From positions 682,001 through 746,000 of the forward strand of contig JAHDYR010000005.1 of NCBI GenBank assembly GCA_019828565.1: a stretch of DNA of 64,000 nucleotides, read 5' to 3'. The position numbers and the translations under genes are program-made. Below are positions 19,243-29,228 of this stretch, piece after piece (within the stretch, counting starts at the first letter, position 1; the number at the start of each line of letters is the position of its first letter). A model generated the notes under the pieces. It had not been told where the DNA came from. It searched no databases and worked only from the letters and a program-made list of their open reading frames with translations. This DNA is from Carpediemonas membranifera. Its lineage: Eukaryota > Fornicata.

Positions 19243-21793
19243 ATGCACATTGTCATACAGACCTTCATTGGCACTGTCTACGACAATACTGGCCCTCCAA
19301 GGACTGCAGAGCGTATGAACTACATTCTCGCTCATACATACCTCTCCCTTGTTGGTATTGGCGGAAATACACAGGATCGAGGCCGCCAGCGCCGAGAATT
19401 CCGTGAACTCATCTTGGAAATGGCTAACCAGGGCCTATTTGCGGACATGGAGGTCGATCCGAGATTTTTCGCCGACCCGCACGACTCTCGACCCTTCTTG
19501 CGTGCAGTACGTTCCCATAGAGGAGTCGCCCCGACCTTCGATGTCTTCGTACGTGACCACGCGCGTATTGCTGTCACCCACGAACGCTTGCGGAGACAGC
19601 ACGAGGTCTCAACTGAGGAAACTGACAACTACAAGCAGATTTTTGGAGCTTGTTTCTATCCTGATGTACATCAAGTCGGGTTGTAACGCAACCCATGAGC
19701 TCTTTAAGCTCATCCGTAGTCTTTCTGCGCGACTTCATATGCCAATCATCTCCAGCAAGGCTGCTGATATCTTCGTGAAGCAGTTGCAGGTCAATATCAC
19801 CAAGATCAACGGCCTGGTTGCAGCGCTGACTAGACCAGAGGTTGCTTTCTTGGGTCATCTCGTCCCTGTGGAGTCTGTCACAGTCAACACGACCTGGCGG
19901 TGGGGCAGAAATGGCACAAAGTCGAGACTCGAGTGCACCAATCGCCTAACGGTGGACGAGGGTGTCGATATCCAGCCCCTGACGGACGCGGAGAACGTCA
20001 TTGACTTCAAGTGGGAGAAGCCAATGCTTGATCTTCACTACGAGACGAGCGATGAGGCCACAAGTCATCGCCCTGAGCTCAAGCAGACCCAGGGAGTCAC
20101 CCTCGGCAAGCGGCTCAACAGCTCCACATGGGACAAGGTTGATCGAGTCTGGTTTGATGCCGTTCGTTACCTCAAGCAAGCTGTTCGCCACCCGGAATGG
20201 CTCGAGTCGGACCAGCCCAACTACGTTCGATGCAAGAACGCCCTTGGCAACAGGGTTGGAGTCACGTTTAGCCCCATGAAGATCCTACTATGGCTTGACG
20301 GGTGGAAAGGGGGTTCTGCTGCCTTCAAGCTCCGCATCTACGACCCCACAGGCTTCACATTCCCCAACAAGATTACTCCACCTTTCCGTATAGTCGAGTA
20401 TATGGGTAGCGAGGGTGATTTGTTGATGGAAGAGTCTCTTTCTCGCGTCGAGAAGGAGATTGAGCGCCTATACACGAGTCAGATACCCATCAGAGACACT
20501 GGTGAGGTCACAATCTTCGACCATGTCATCGTCATGGGCGATCATGCCGCCCTCCGCCACATGCTGTCCAGAAAGTCGGGCCGGCCCAACTATCCACACC
20601 CTTGCAACACGATTTACCACAAAAGTAAGGCGCTCCACCCGATAGCAGGCCGCCATCGTCTCACCATCAAGGACAACCTGGACGATAAGACAGCATACCA
20701 GGCTGAAGTCGACGACCCGAACCGAGTTCAAGATGTACTTGCAATCTATGGCGATTTCACCAATGAACGCATGGTATTCGAGAATTGTAGTGTCATCCCT
20801 CTTGAGAAGATCGTCATATGCCCTCCATTCATGCACGACTCGCACCGTTTACTCGAGCAGGTTGCCCATATCTGTGGTTCTTTCAAGAAGCATCCCACCA
20901 CCCGCGGGTCCCGCGAGGAGATCATCCAGAATAAGCTCCTCAACCTCAAGCTTGGCCGTATGTCGTCCATGCGAAGCATCGATAGGACCGTAGGTTGTAA
21001 CGAGCAGTCGTCCGCACGTGTAAGGATGGCTGCCACGACCCAAGAGGACTACGTTGCTCTCCCTGAGTGCATTCAAGATATCATTCGGCTCATTGGCTAC
21101 CTCCAGGCCATGTACTACTCGTCCGAACCTGTGACTGACGCGGCTGTCGCGTTTCACTTCATGGCTGCCGCAGTGGCCCACCTCATTCACGTCACGATTG
21201 CGTTCATTCCTAACAAGGATAAGACTTCAATATCCCTGCTATCAAGCAGCGAAGCGAAGACGAAGGAGAAACCGTGCGCTGAGAACCTCTACAGCATCAG
21301 CAGACTCACGACGCAGCCCCTGTGCCACAAGCATCTCAAGGTGCCGCTGTTCTATATCCTAGAGGAGTACTTTGAGCGAGAGTTCATCAAGAACCAGGAG
21401 GTAGCAGCCAAGTTGCACAGGAAGGCAGTCCTTGAGGGCATTTGCTTGATCGAGCAGACAACTCTCGCGTGTTCCTTCCTGACGGGCATGCGTTCTTTTG
21501 GTCGGCAGGACTACTCTGTCCCCCAGCTCCAGCGACTCAAGTGTGTGCGAGTTCACGACTGCTGTAAGGATGCGAAGCATTGGTTTGGTGTCCGCACACT
21601 GACCACCGTGACCTTCGAGCCAACTCGTGAGATGATCCAGACCTTTCAGGAGACTGTTGATGAAGTGTGGGAGTTTGTAGAAGAGCATACGACGCTGACG
21701 TGGGGTGAGGAGGGCACGATGTCATGCAGTCTGGCGGACCATGGCATAGAGTTAGTTTGCTGCCTGTGTGGAGAGTGTAGCAGACAGAATTGA
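19243..21793 (+). CDS. DDE-transposase-like protein (two exons)
   Basis: ATG at 19243; the frame stops at ~19684 but continues in another frame to 21793. A 40-nt GT…AG intron at 19680-19719 joins them into 836 residues (…PDVHQVG + LSARLHMPII…). Two blocks recall transposon-derived proteins with a 'GDKGGGSFK … FGDYxFLxxxxG…CxxC' pattern: KILLWLDGWKGGSAAFKL (candidate first Asp, residue 339) and IVMGDHAALRHML (second Asp, residue 420), the latter followed by a Cys/His-containing GRPNYPHPCNTIYHK. A third acidic residue is likely in the helical C-terminal half but I cannot assign it. Family is inferred from motifs only. The donor GTTGTA is non-standard, so a frameshift instead of an intron is possible. 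Confidence 0.55.
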
Positions 21794-21854
21794 GGCATCC
21801 GCGTGATATAAAGTGATGTAAGATGGTTCCGTGATAAATTCATTCATTTTTCAT

Positions 21855-21884
21855 ATGTGCCACTTTTTTTCGTGAATGGCACAT
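21855..21884. promoter_or_regulatory. ATGTGCCA…TGGCACAT palindrome upstream of the GNAT gene
   Basis: Inverted 8-bp arms around a T-rich core, ~36 bases before the ATG at 21920, followed by TTTCACA repeats. The same unit lies in the opposite orientation at 26821-26851. Confidence 0.6.
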
Positions 21885-21919
21885 TTCACATTTCGCAGGT
21901 TTCACAAAAGTTTGTGAAA

Positions 21920-22878
21920 ATGAACCAAACGGGGAAAGAATCTTGGACAGAGGATACTCTTGCAGCCCATAAGGCTTATATACAGTACGTAAGACTTTCT
22001 GATAAGTCAGACATCATCCCCAGTGTCCGTACGTTTTTTAAGCAGGACGTTGCCACGAGAGGAGTTGATGACATCGATCATCGCTTCTTCATGTTTGTTC
22101 ACCCAGTGTTGCCCAGGTATTTACCCAGATTGGTTGCGATTCGTGACTGCAAGACTGATTCCATCATTTCGGCCTTGTTGCTCACGAAGGAGTCATACAA
22201 CACCGAAGCTACTGATGAAACCCCTTCCGAGCTGCGCCAGGACTTATATGTTGTGGTTATTCGCACGGCATTCTATGCCAGGGGCAATGGTCTCGCCACG
22301 ATTCTTCTTTCGGTTGCCTCTGCCGGACAGAGGATCCGCCTGCAGTGTGTAAGTTCTCTTGTGCCAGCCTACCAGCGTATGGGGATGTCCATCTCCAAGC
22401 AAAAGTCCACGATGGAGTACCTGGATGATGCGAAACTGGTGACCATGGAGGCAACATACGGCCCGAACAAGTGGACGAAGCTCGGTGAGAGTCTCGTTGC
22501 TTGCCATGGATATGCCATGAAGTCCTGGAGGGCTCCCCCGTCCGTCGACTACGGTACGGCTTTTCACTTCTGTGGACCAGGTCCAGCCTCCCCCAAAGAG
22601 AACCCAAGCCACCCAACCCACCCTGCCCACCAAGCCCTCGGACAAGCTCAACCGCTACATTAAGCGTCTGAGGAAGAGTGTTACCCCGCACCCGACGCGC
22701 AAGAAGCAACGTGAGATAATCATCGCCCTTTACGACAGCAACCGAAGGGATTTGGTCCAAAAAGATCGTGGATAAGAGATCAAAGATGCGTAAGGATTAC
22801 CAGAAAGAGAACTATTTCGAGGAAGAGTGGTACCATCTGCTGTCTGAGAAGGAAGATGAGGAAGAGAATGAAGATTAA
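21920..22878 (+). CDS. GNAT-like N-acetyltransferase (three exons)
   Basis: Starts MNQTGKESWTEDTLAAHKAY right after the TTTGTGAAA motif. A central block resembles the GNAT acetyl-CoA loop and following helix: DLYVVVIRTAFYARGNGLAT (R-x-N-G-L-A, motif A) and, downstream, LVPAYQRMGMSI (motif B-like 'YxxxGF'). Inferred introns 22544-22580 (37 nt) and 22755-22785 (31 nt) join the frames into 296 residues; the later exons read as basic KPSDKLNRYIKRLRK and an acidic end (EKEDEEENED). The substrate is unknown. The first exon is certain; splice sites are chosen to keep coding-like frames. GNAT assignment is moderate. Confidence 0.5.
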
Positions 22879-22898
22879 ATGAAGAAGCAGTCGATTTA

Positions 22899-23586
22899 TT
22901 ACTCATTTGAGTTGACGTTAGCTGCGTGGAAGAGCAGGAGGCTCGCGTAAACGGGTATACGCAGAACATCACGAGCCTCTGCAGCGGCACGGGCAGCGTT
23001 CCTCTTCTCAATCACAGCGGCGAGGTCCTTGAAGGTCTTCGAGTGCTTCTTGAGGACAAGCTGCGGACGCTCGAAGATGAGCTTAGAGTCCTTGCGGCAC
23101 ACACTCTCCAGAAGGACCTCTCTGACCTTGTCGACAGAGATACCAAGCCTCTGGGCGACGAAGGCGTAAGCGCGGGGGCGGACCGACTGAGGGATGCCGT
23201 GGAACAGCTCGCGGTACTCACGGACAGTTGCCAAGAGAGGGGCTGCCATGGTCGACCTCATCTCCTTCGGCGTCCAGGCTGATGAGGGCCCTGAAGCGCT
23301 TCTCCTTGGCCTCAGAAGACTCGCCCTTGTACTGCGCCATGATCTGCTCAATGCTATCGAGAGAACGGAACTCCGCTTCATCCCTAAGATCCTCCGGAAC
23401 GAATGTGGGGAGGTCATTGGGGCGTCTGTCAACCACCTCATTGCAAATGCGGTTTCCGGTGGCGACATCGGCAGCGGAGATGCTTCCAGCAGCGTGCTCC
23501 TTCTCTAAGTAAGTAGAAATCATTTCCACAGCGTTTAGACGCTTTCTGCCCTTGCTCTTAGCAGTATTACTCCGTTTCGGAGGCAT
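22899..23586 (-). CDS. Basic protein of unknown function (two exons)
   Basis: Exon 1 (23257-23586) starts MPPKRSNTAKSKGRKRLNAV. A 40-nt intron (23217-23256, GTCGAC…GTGAG) leads to exon 2 (22899-23216): YRELFHGIPQSVRPRAYAFV… ending VNSNE. 215 residues, Lys/Arg-rich at the N terminus, helical with a possible helix-turn-helix-like stretch (VAQRLGISVDKVREVLLE) in exon 2. That suggests DNA binding, perhaps an accessory or repressor protein. No family recognised. It converges on the GNAT gene, with the two stop codons 20 bases apart. Confidence 0.6.
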
Positions 23587-24112
23587 AACGTTTCTTCAAG
23601 GTGCACTTTATGCTCGCAACGAAATTAGAAAACCAAACGAAGAAAGGAGAAGAGTATCGATCCTCAAACGCTGGCAAGCATGTGTATATCACGAAAACAA
23701 CATCATGAGAGCTCTGTGGCCTCGAATGGCCTGTAATAGAACCTAAACAACATCAACAATTGTAACTCGTCGAGGAAGCGTTGAGATGAACTATAAACGC
23801 GGGAATGGATCAAACAATGGATTTAAGAGTGGCATACAAGGCCAGAATACCGCAATTATCGTCCGTTGATCCACGTGACCTCCATCTTGGTCGGTATCCA
23901 GAGAAAGCCCTTCAGACGCTCGCAACACAACATTTAGAAGACTTATCGTGAATGGCTCCTTCCATGATGGACCTTCACCTGGACATGCCATCTCTGACAT
24001 GTCCAATGGTCTCCATTGAGCTCGCATTCATCCCTCTGAGCATCCGCCCCATGGTCCAATCAGATGCCCAATCAAAATTCTGCACCGAAGTGCCCCGAGG
24101 ACCTCCTCTGAG
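23587..24112. other. Intergenic region inside the 11.3-kb element
   Basis: About 525 bases between the divergent basic-protein and OTU genes. No convincing coding sequence; presumably holds both promoters. Confidence 0.45.
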
Positions 24113-24243
24113 TTCATAAGGCTCTCAGAGCCTAATGAATCTCCCGCGCGCCGTTGCCTACTGATACTGGTCATTTTTCCGCATGGTTTATTAGGCTCTC
24201 AGAGCCTTATGAATTTTTTCATTAGGTCCTGAGAGCCTTATAA
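24113..24243. promoter_or_regulatory. Three palindromic GGCTCT-C-AGAGCC boxes upstream of the OTU gene
   Basis: Copies at 24113-24139, 24188-24213 and 24218-24243 (the last with one arm changed to GGTCCT). Each has the form TTCATAAGGCTCTCAGAGCC plus an AT-rich arm. The last ends 2 bases before the ATG at 24246. They look like operator-type binding sites. Confidence 0.65.
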
Positions 24244-24245
24244 TC

Positions 24246-25619
24246 ATGCAATCGGTTTTCGACTTCTACATGCTCTTGAAGCGTTCGAAAACGTTTGGTA
24301 AGCAGTTCTTTATCTTCTATGACAGCGCTGAGATCAGTCAGGCCTCATCAAACGCGCAGGAGATGATCAAGTGCTCACTTCTTCGTAAGTTCCTTCTGCC
24401 CGATGACAAGATCCTCACCGCCCTTCTTCGTGATCGTAAGTACTTTCCCCATACCTTTTTACACAGATATTGGCTGGAAAACGCTTCGCAAGCTCTTCAG
24501 GTCGCCTCACCTTATCCTGCACCTAAGAGAAACTGCCGAGGCTCAGCTTGAGCTGATCACGACATCGGCTGAGCTGAAGAAGGTCATGGGAGATCATGCC
24601 TACGACAGCCTTGTCCAGAAGGTCCGCCGAGAAGTGTCTTCGGATCACGAGCACGACGTTGGAGGTAAGTACTCCAAATAACTCCTGCTTATTCAGTCCT
24701 TTCGCTGCTCCGTGAGCGCATAATGCGCAAGGTGAAGCCAGGAAGGTCGGGGGTCGTCCGTTCGTTCAAGAACAACGCCGAGCCTGAGCTGTCGGACCCG
24801 GTCGACGTGCAGTTCGACCGGATAAGGCACCTGGACGCGCTTCTGATGGACTCTCCCGTCCACAGAAGTACCCTGAGTGGCACATCGCGCCTCCTGCGCC
24901 GCCATCTTGCCGTGGAACACAACGGTGCGATCCGTGATTTGAAGAGGGAGCTTTGGCAAGCCCGGGCCAAGATTGAAAAGCTCGAGACGGAGAAGCTTGT
25001 GCCCTTGAAGAAGGAGGCTGAGGTCATAGACCTGGATCGGGAGGCTTTGGTGGCCGCAGACCCCAAAGATGACGTCCAGACCATCATGGAGAAGACCTCT
25101 AAGAAGTTTAAGAACGATACAAGCTCTCTGAAGCGGTCTGAGGTGCCTGGGGATGGCTCATGCATTCTCAGCGCCATGCATCTCATCAGGACTGGGTCCC
25201 AGCCTACTGTTGGTGAGAAGCTTCAGCTGTACGAGGACATCCGATCCTTCTGTGAGGGCAAGGGGTTCGAGGGCGACCCGTTCTCTGAGATGCCTGGCTC
25301 CCCTTTCCCCTGGGCAGACCATGAGGCCATCCAGGCCAGTGTAGAGCTGAGTCACACTCCGGTAATCATCACCCAGATCGAAGAGGACCTTACCTGCCTC
25401 TGGGTCCACAAAGGTTGGGAAGATTCAGAGTTCTTGCCCATCCAGGATGCGACGCTGGACAAGATCTTAGGTCTTTGTGAGAGCATGAAGCTCACTCAGT
25501 TCATCGTCATCGAGAATCGTCATGCCTGTGTCTACAGTCTTCCGGACCGCAAGCGCAAGGCAGCTGCCGCAGAGCCCGAGAAGCGTGCTACTCGTCCGGA
25601 GGATGTCACCCGCTCATAA
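24246..25619 (+). CDS. OTU-like cysteine protease (three exons)
   Basis: Exons 24246-24435, 24467-24664 and 24697-25619, separated by introns of 31 and 32 nt that both begin GTAAGTACT and end CAG; spliced length 436 residues. The C-terminal half is an OTU domain: VPGDGSCILSAMHLI holds the catalytic Asp and Cys (Cys285), and FIVIENRHACVYSLP holds the catalytic His (His405), in the family pattern 'GDGxCxxxA … hxhxxxxHaxxY'. OTU enzymes cleave ubiquitin or related chains. The N-terminal ~230 residues are helical, with a coiled coil near ELWQARAKIEKLETEKLV. The basic tail (KRKAAAAEPEKRA) may be a nuclear signal. An OTU in a DNA transposon could stabilise transposase or counter host degradation (inference). 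Confidence 0.78.
24436..24466 (+). other. 31-nt intron of the OTU gene
   Basis: GTAAGTACTTTCCCC…TACACAG. Splicing joins codon C + AT (His) and continues the frame RDH-IGWKTLRKL. Confidence 0.8.
24665..24696 (+). other. 32-nt intron of the OTU gene
   Basis: GTAAGTACTCC…TTATTCAG. Splicing joins the exon ending EHDVG to VLSLLRERIMRKV in frame. Confidence 0.8.
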
Positions 25620-25649
25620 ATGATTGATTGAATTGATATCTCTTCAAGT

Positions 25650-26662
25650 TTATTCACTCTTGCCTTGAGTCATGCGCGCAGTTTGGAAGCGCTTACGGGC
25701 GGGGTTGGACTTGGTCTTCCGCTGCTTACGCTTGCGGGGCTGCGGCTTGACCTGCAGTATTTTGAACTGCTCCACCTTTCGAGCGAGGTAGTGAGGGTCA
25801 TCTATGGCGAGACTCTTGAAGCGAGCAACCGGGTGCTCCTCTTCATCGGCCTCAAAGTAGGTCTCGCCATAATCGATGCGCAAGAACTCGCCGCGAACGA
25901 TGTTGGCAGTGGCCCTGACCGATATCACTGGCAGGCCATCCACCAAGACGTCCACGAACTCACAGTTGACATCGTCAGGGCTGTGGTTAATCAGGTGGAC
26001 ACCCGCTGCGGCCGACATGGCATCGACGGCGACCTGACTGTCAGCGAATGACATGCTGTGTAATGGTAATGGAATATGCGAAACAAACACCATCTGGCCG
26101 TTGTTGCTGGCCGTCTCAGCATCGGGAATCAGCTTCCCGAAGTATATGCCGAGACATGTGCCAGCTGAGATATCCTCAGTGGCAATCATGCCTCGGCCGA
26201 CGCTCTGCGTCCGATTGAGGGCCGGATGGTCGGGCTCCTGGGTCAGACGGGGGTCGCAACGGGTCTCGGATGAGATCCAGGCCGGAGCAGGAATGGCCTG
26301 AAGGCTTATCTCATCCGAAATCAGCCGCTTGACGTCCTGCAGGTCTGAACCCGGGTAGAACATGCGTCCACCTAGGGTGGACGTGCATGACGGACCCCTC
26401 GACGGAGTCCTCCTCGGCTTCAGACGAGCTGGATGAATGGGAAGGCGACTCGGGAGGCGGAGGAGGAGGAGAATCTTGCTCCTTACCATCCTCGGGCGAC
26501 TCGGGAGGCGGAGGAGGAGGTGATGCTGCCGTTACAGTCGTTTCCGCAGGACGTTGATCCTGCGGAGAAGCAGATGACTCAAAAAGTCTTGTTGGGTGGA
26601 TTTTGAGTCCTTCTCTTACCTACCGGTTGCTGCTTCCTTGCGGACATCTTTCTTCTCGCCAT
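25650..26662 (-). CDS. SET-domain methyltransferase (three exons)
   Basis: ATG at 26662: MARRKMSARKQQP, then a 64-nt intron (26560-26623, GTAGGTAAG…CCGCAG). Exon 2 (from 26559) reads DQRPAETTV and two proline-rich repeats (SPPPPPPESP), then Ser/acidic sequence; a second intron near 26310-26365 (several GT donors fit, acceptor CTGCAG) leads into DVKRLISDE and the SET domain. SET motifs: SVGRGMIATEDISAGTCLG, HLINHSPDDVNCEF (the NHS and N-C AdoMet/Lys pocket) and GEFLRIDYGETYF (DYG catalytic Tyr). A basic tail (RKRKQRKTKSNPARKRF) suggests nuclear localisation. It would methylate lysine, most likely on histones. No post-SET Cys cluster is seen. Confidence 0.8.
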
Positions 26663-26820
26663 ATCTTCGTTCTCTTTTTTTTCTCGCAACTCCCGATCCG
26701 AAGAACAGGCGCATCGCTGATCAGATCCGAACAATACTGCAGTAGCATGCATAAATAGTGTAGCAATGAAGGTATACCTCTTTACTTGGATCAAAAGCTT
26801 GTCCTTTGCTTCAAATCAAA

Positions 26821-26851
26821 ATGTGCCATTCATGAAAAAAAAATGGCACAT
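26821..26851. promoter_or_regulatory. ATGTGCCA…TGGCACAT palindrome upstream of the caspase-like gene
   Basis: Same inverted arms as 21855-21884 with an A-rich core (opposite orientation). The ATG of the next gene follows 6 bases later (26857). Confidence 0.6.
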
Positions 26852-26856
26852 TGCAA

Positions 26857-27862
26857 ATGGACGAGAAATACGGAGAATTCGGCACGCGACGCATCAGTAA
26901 GGACCAAGAAGTCTTTGAATGTGTCTGTGGTAAGGTTCAGCTCAGGCGTGGACATCGCGGGATCGGTTTCAAGTCTTCTTCCTCTCACGAGTGTCCTTTT
27001 ACAACAGAGAAGTTGATTAACCGACGGGTGCTAATCACCATCGAGCCGCTGCATGGTTTCGAGACCCCGACTCAGCCCTACCCCGTCTTCCGCGTGGAAA
27101 GTCTTGCCAACTCATCTGGCTATCATTTCAAGCTCAAGACGGCTCTAGAGCTCGTTGATGATGAGTGGCTGACTGCCGTTGCCCGCACCTTTAAGTCTAC
27201 GTCCCATCTGGCCGAGGTACTTGAGGAGTTGGCGTCGCAGTACTCTAACTTCGACACTTACTGGGTGATATCGGGTCATTCTGATACAGAAACGTCGCGT
27301 ATGATCATTGATACGTCTACGAACGAGTTTCTGTATCACCATGATCTGGTCCAGCTCATCCTCAGGTCATTCGAGAGCCCTTCCTTGGTGAGATCGACGC
27401 GTGTGCGTCTGATTTACTTTGCCACCTGCTCCGGACTCGACAGATCTGAGGAGTCTCAGCTGTGCAGTGCTATTTCGACAGCCAAGTACAAGAACACATG
27501 CATTATCCTCACTCCTGAGAAGGTTCTGGCGCATGAGCTTGTTCTCCAGGACGCCTATTGGCTCTACCGCGTGACATGCCTCGACAATCCTCTTTTTCTT
27601 TCTGACGAAGTACTTCTCTGGCTATCGTTTCGCGCCTGGCTCAGCAGGAAGACGGATTATAGCCAATGGTTCCTTGTCATTTCCCAACGAGGCCAGGGTC
27701 ATCATGTCTGAGACTAGCTATGCCCGGCCCATTCCTCTTCCTGAAATGCAAGACATCGTTTCTGATGTCAACGAGTATGACCCGTTAAGAACCGACCAGA
27801 GAAGACTTATGAATGATCGATACATAAGCATGATGACCCGTGCGCTTGAGAGAGACGTGTAG
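26857..27862 (+). CDS. Caspase/CHAT-like peptidase (two exons)
   Basis: Start MDEKYGEFGTRRISKDQEVF. An N-terminal possible zinc site (FECVCGKVQL … HECPF), then a region with the clan-CD dyad pattern: a hydrophobic strand ending in His (TYWVISGHSD, His141) and, ~50 residues on, a second strand ending in Cys (RLIYFATCSGL, Cys191), comparable to 'hhhHG … hhLsaCxSG' of CHAT proteases and caspases. A 28-nt intron (27669-27696) joins the frame to VIMSETSYARPIPLPEMQ and a stop at 27862; total 325 residues. The assignment rests on motif spacing alone. Alternatives are an unrelated Rossmann-like domain. Confidence 0.5.
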
Positions 27863-27905
27863 TAAACAGATATATATACAATTTATGATCATCTCTCACT
27901 AAACA

Positions 27906-29129
27906 CTAAACAATCGGTCTCATGCCCTCTACTCGCTTATAGACAACCTTACATTTGCTGCAGAGGGGAACGATGTACAACTTGCCATCAATGGTGTACT
28001 GCACTTCCTCAGAGCAATGCTCACAGTACCACCAGTGACAGCCTCGGCAGCAAAGAAGAGTAGAAGCCTGTTCTTCTGCTTTCTTCGTGTTCTTGGATCT
28101 TAGGCCCTTTTTGCACGCCTGGCACTTGTTGCTAGAGCCGGTAATATAGCACGCGGGACAGTAGTCCTTCTTGCCCTTCGTCCTGACACATTGCTCGTGC
28201 AGGAAACCTTTGCAAGCACAGCATCTCCTGAACGTAGTGCCGTCTGGATTGAAGAACCACTCGGGGGTACCACACACAAGACATCCAAATAGCATTTTGC
28301 GCTGATGAAGGCTAAGGAAAGTCGTCTTACATGTCTCGGGTTCGGTAGGCGGGTCTCTCACACGGGTCTCTGAGACAACGTCGTTGATCAGGACCTTAAT
28401 ACGGTCAACAACAGCATCGGACACGTTGTTAGACACCTGCTGCAGATCTTCGTCACCAAGCCTGGGTCGCTTGGCTTCCTCGTCGTCAAAGACGATCTTC
28501 TTCCGAACCGGCACCGATCGATCTGTCGTTGACTGAGGTGTGTCTGCTTCATCACCAACACCAAGTGAAGACAGTTGCGTAGTCGACCGTATCGGTGGGA
28601 TCTCTGCATTGATCATCGTAGTCGGGGTCGATTTGACCGTTGCCTTTTGCTTGACAGGCTTATATCTCACCCGGTTGATCACAGGCAAGTTCTCAAGGCT
28701 GATTGAGTCGGAAACATCGTTCAGTCCAGCATCTGAGAGAACTTCTGAGAGCATCTGGCGGAACTCGGCATGGCAGGGCTGACTACGGACAGCAATGTGC
28801 TGCATGACAGAGCCATTGTACTCCGCAGAGGGTCTAACTGCTGTTATAAACGTAGTAACGCCGACAACAGTCGTCCGCCTGACCTGTTCCCGGAGTTCAA
28901 TTGACTTGAACCCAGGGCATTCGGCGGCGACCCTGCGCTGGACCTCCAGAAGTACCTTATGGATGTCGCGTGCACTCAAGCCGAGGTCAGTTGCCTCGTC
29001 GTCCTCAAATACTGAAGAAACAACGGCTGTAACAAATGAACGACGGAGATTTGCGAGCTTACTGTTGCCATACTGTCTGATGGGGGGCGTAGCAGCAATA
29101 GGTTCTGGTACAGACACTTCTGAATTCAT
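27906..29129 (-). CDS. PHD-like double zinc-finger protein
   Basis: 407 residues from the ATG at 29129 (MNSEVSVPEPIAATPPIRQY), no intron needed. The first ~270 residues are helical then disordered with a basic patch (RKKIVFDDEEAKRPRLG, nuclear-signal-like). The C-terminal ~120 residues hold two Cys-rich modules: CLVCGTPEWFFN…CCACKGFLHEQC…CPAC (C4-H-C3, PHD/RING order), then CQACKKGL…CCRGCHWWYCEHC…CSKC. This fits a chromatin reader or E3-type finger. It converges on the caspase-like gene with 43 bases between stops. Its ATG region faces the right-end motif cluster. Confidence 0.68.
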   Translation of the reverse strand: MNSEVSVPEPIAATPPIRQYGNSKLANLRRSFVTAVVSSVFEDDEATDLGLSARDIHKVLLEVQRRVAAECPGFKSIELREQVRRTTVVGVTTFITAVRPSAEYNGSVMQHIAVRSQPCHAEFRQMLSEVLSDAGLNDVSDSISLENLPVINRVRYKPVKQKATVKSTPTTMINAEIPPIRSTTQLSSLGVGDEADTPQSTTDRSVPVRKKIVFDDEEAKRPRLGDEDLQQVSNNVSDAVVDRIKVLINDVVSETRVRDPPTEPETCKTTFLSLHQRKMLFGCLVCGTPEWFFNPDGTTFRRCCACKGFLHEQCVRTKGKKDYCPACYITGSSNKCQACKKGLRSKNTKKAEEQASTLLCCRGCHWWYCEHCSEEVQYTIDGKLYIVPLCSKCKVVYKRVEGMRPIV

Positions 29130-29228
29130 GAGAATTTCTATCCAAGCTGTTTACGTTGTTACATTTGTCTATTTACGTAGACTCCTGGCATTGACAATAC
29201 CTAAAACTGCGACATTTGTCGATCATGA

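Noticed and set aside
21857-21919. Start of the GNAT-like protein upstream of 21920
   Set aside because: That stretch consists of the regulatory palindrome and TTTCACA repeats; the ATG at 21920 sits right after them.
23791-24027. 78-codon minus-strand frame
   Set aside because: No family resemblance, no partner frame, and it lies in the likely promoter region between divergent genes.
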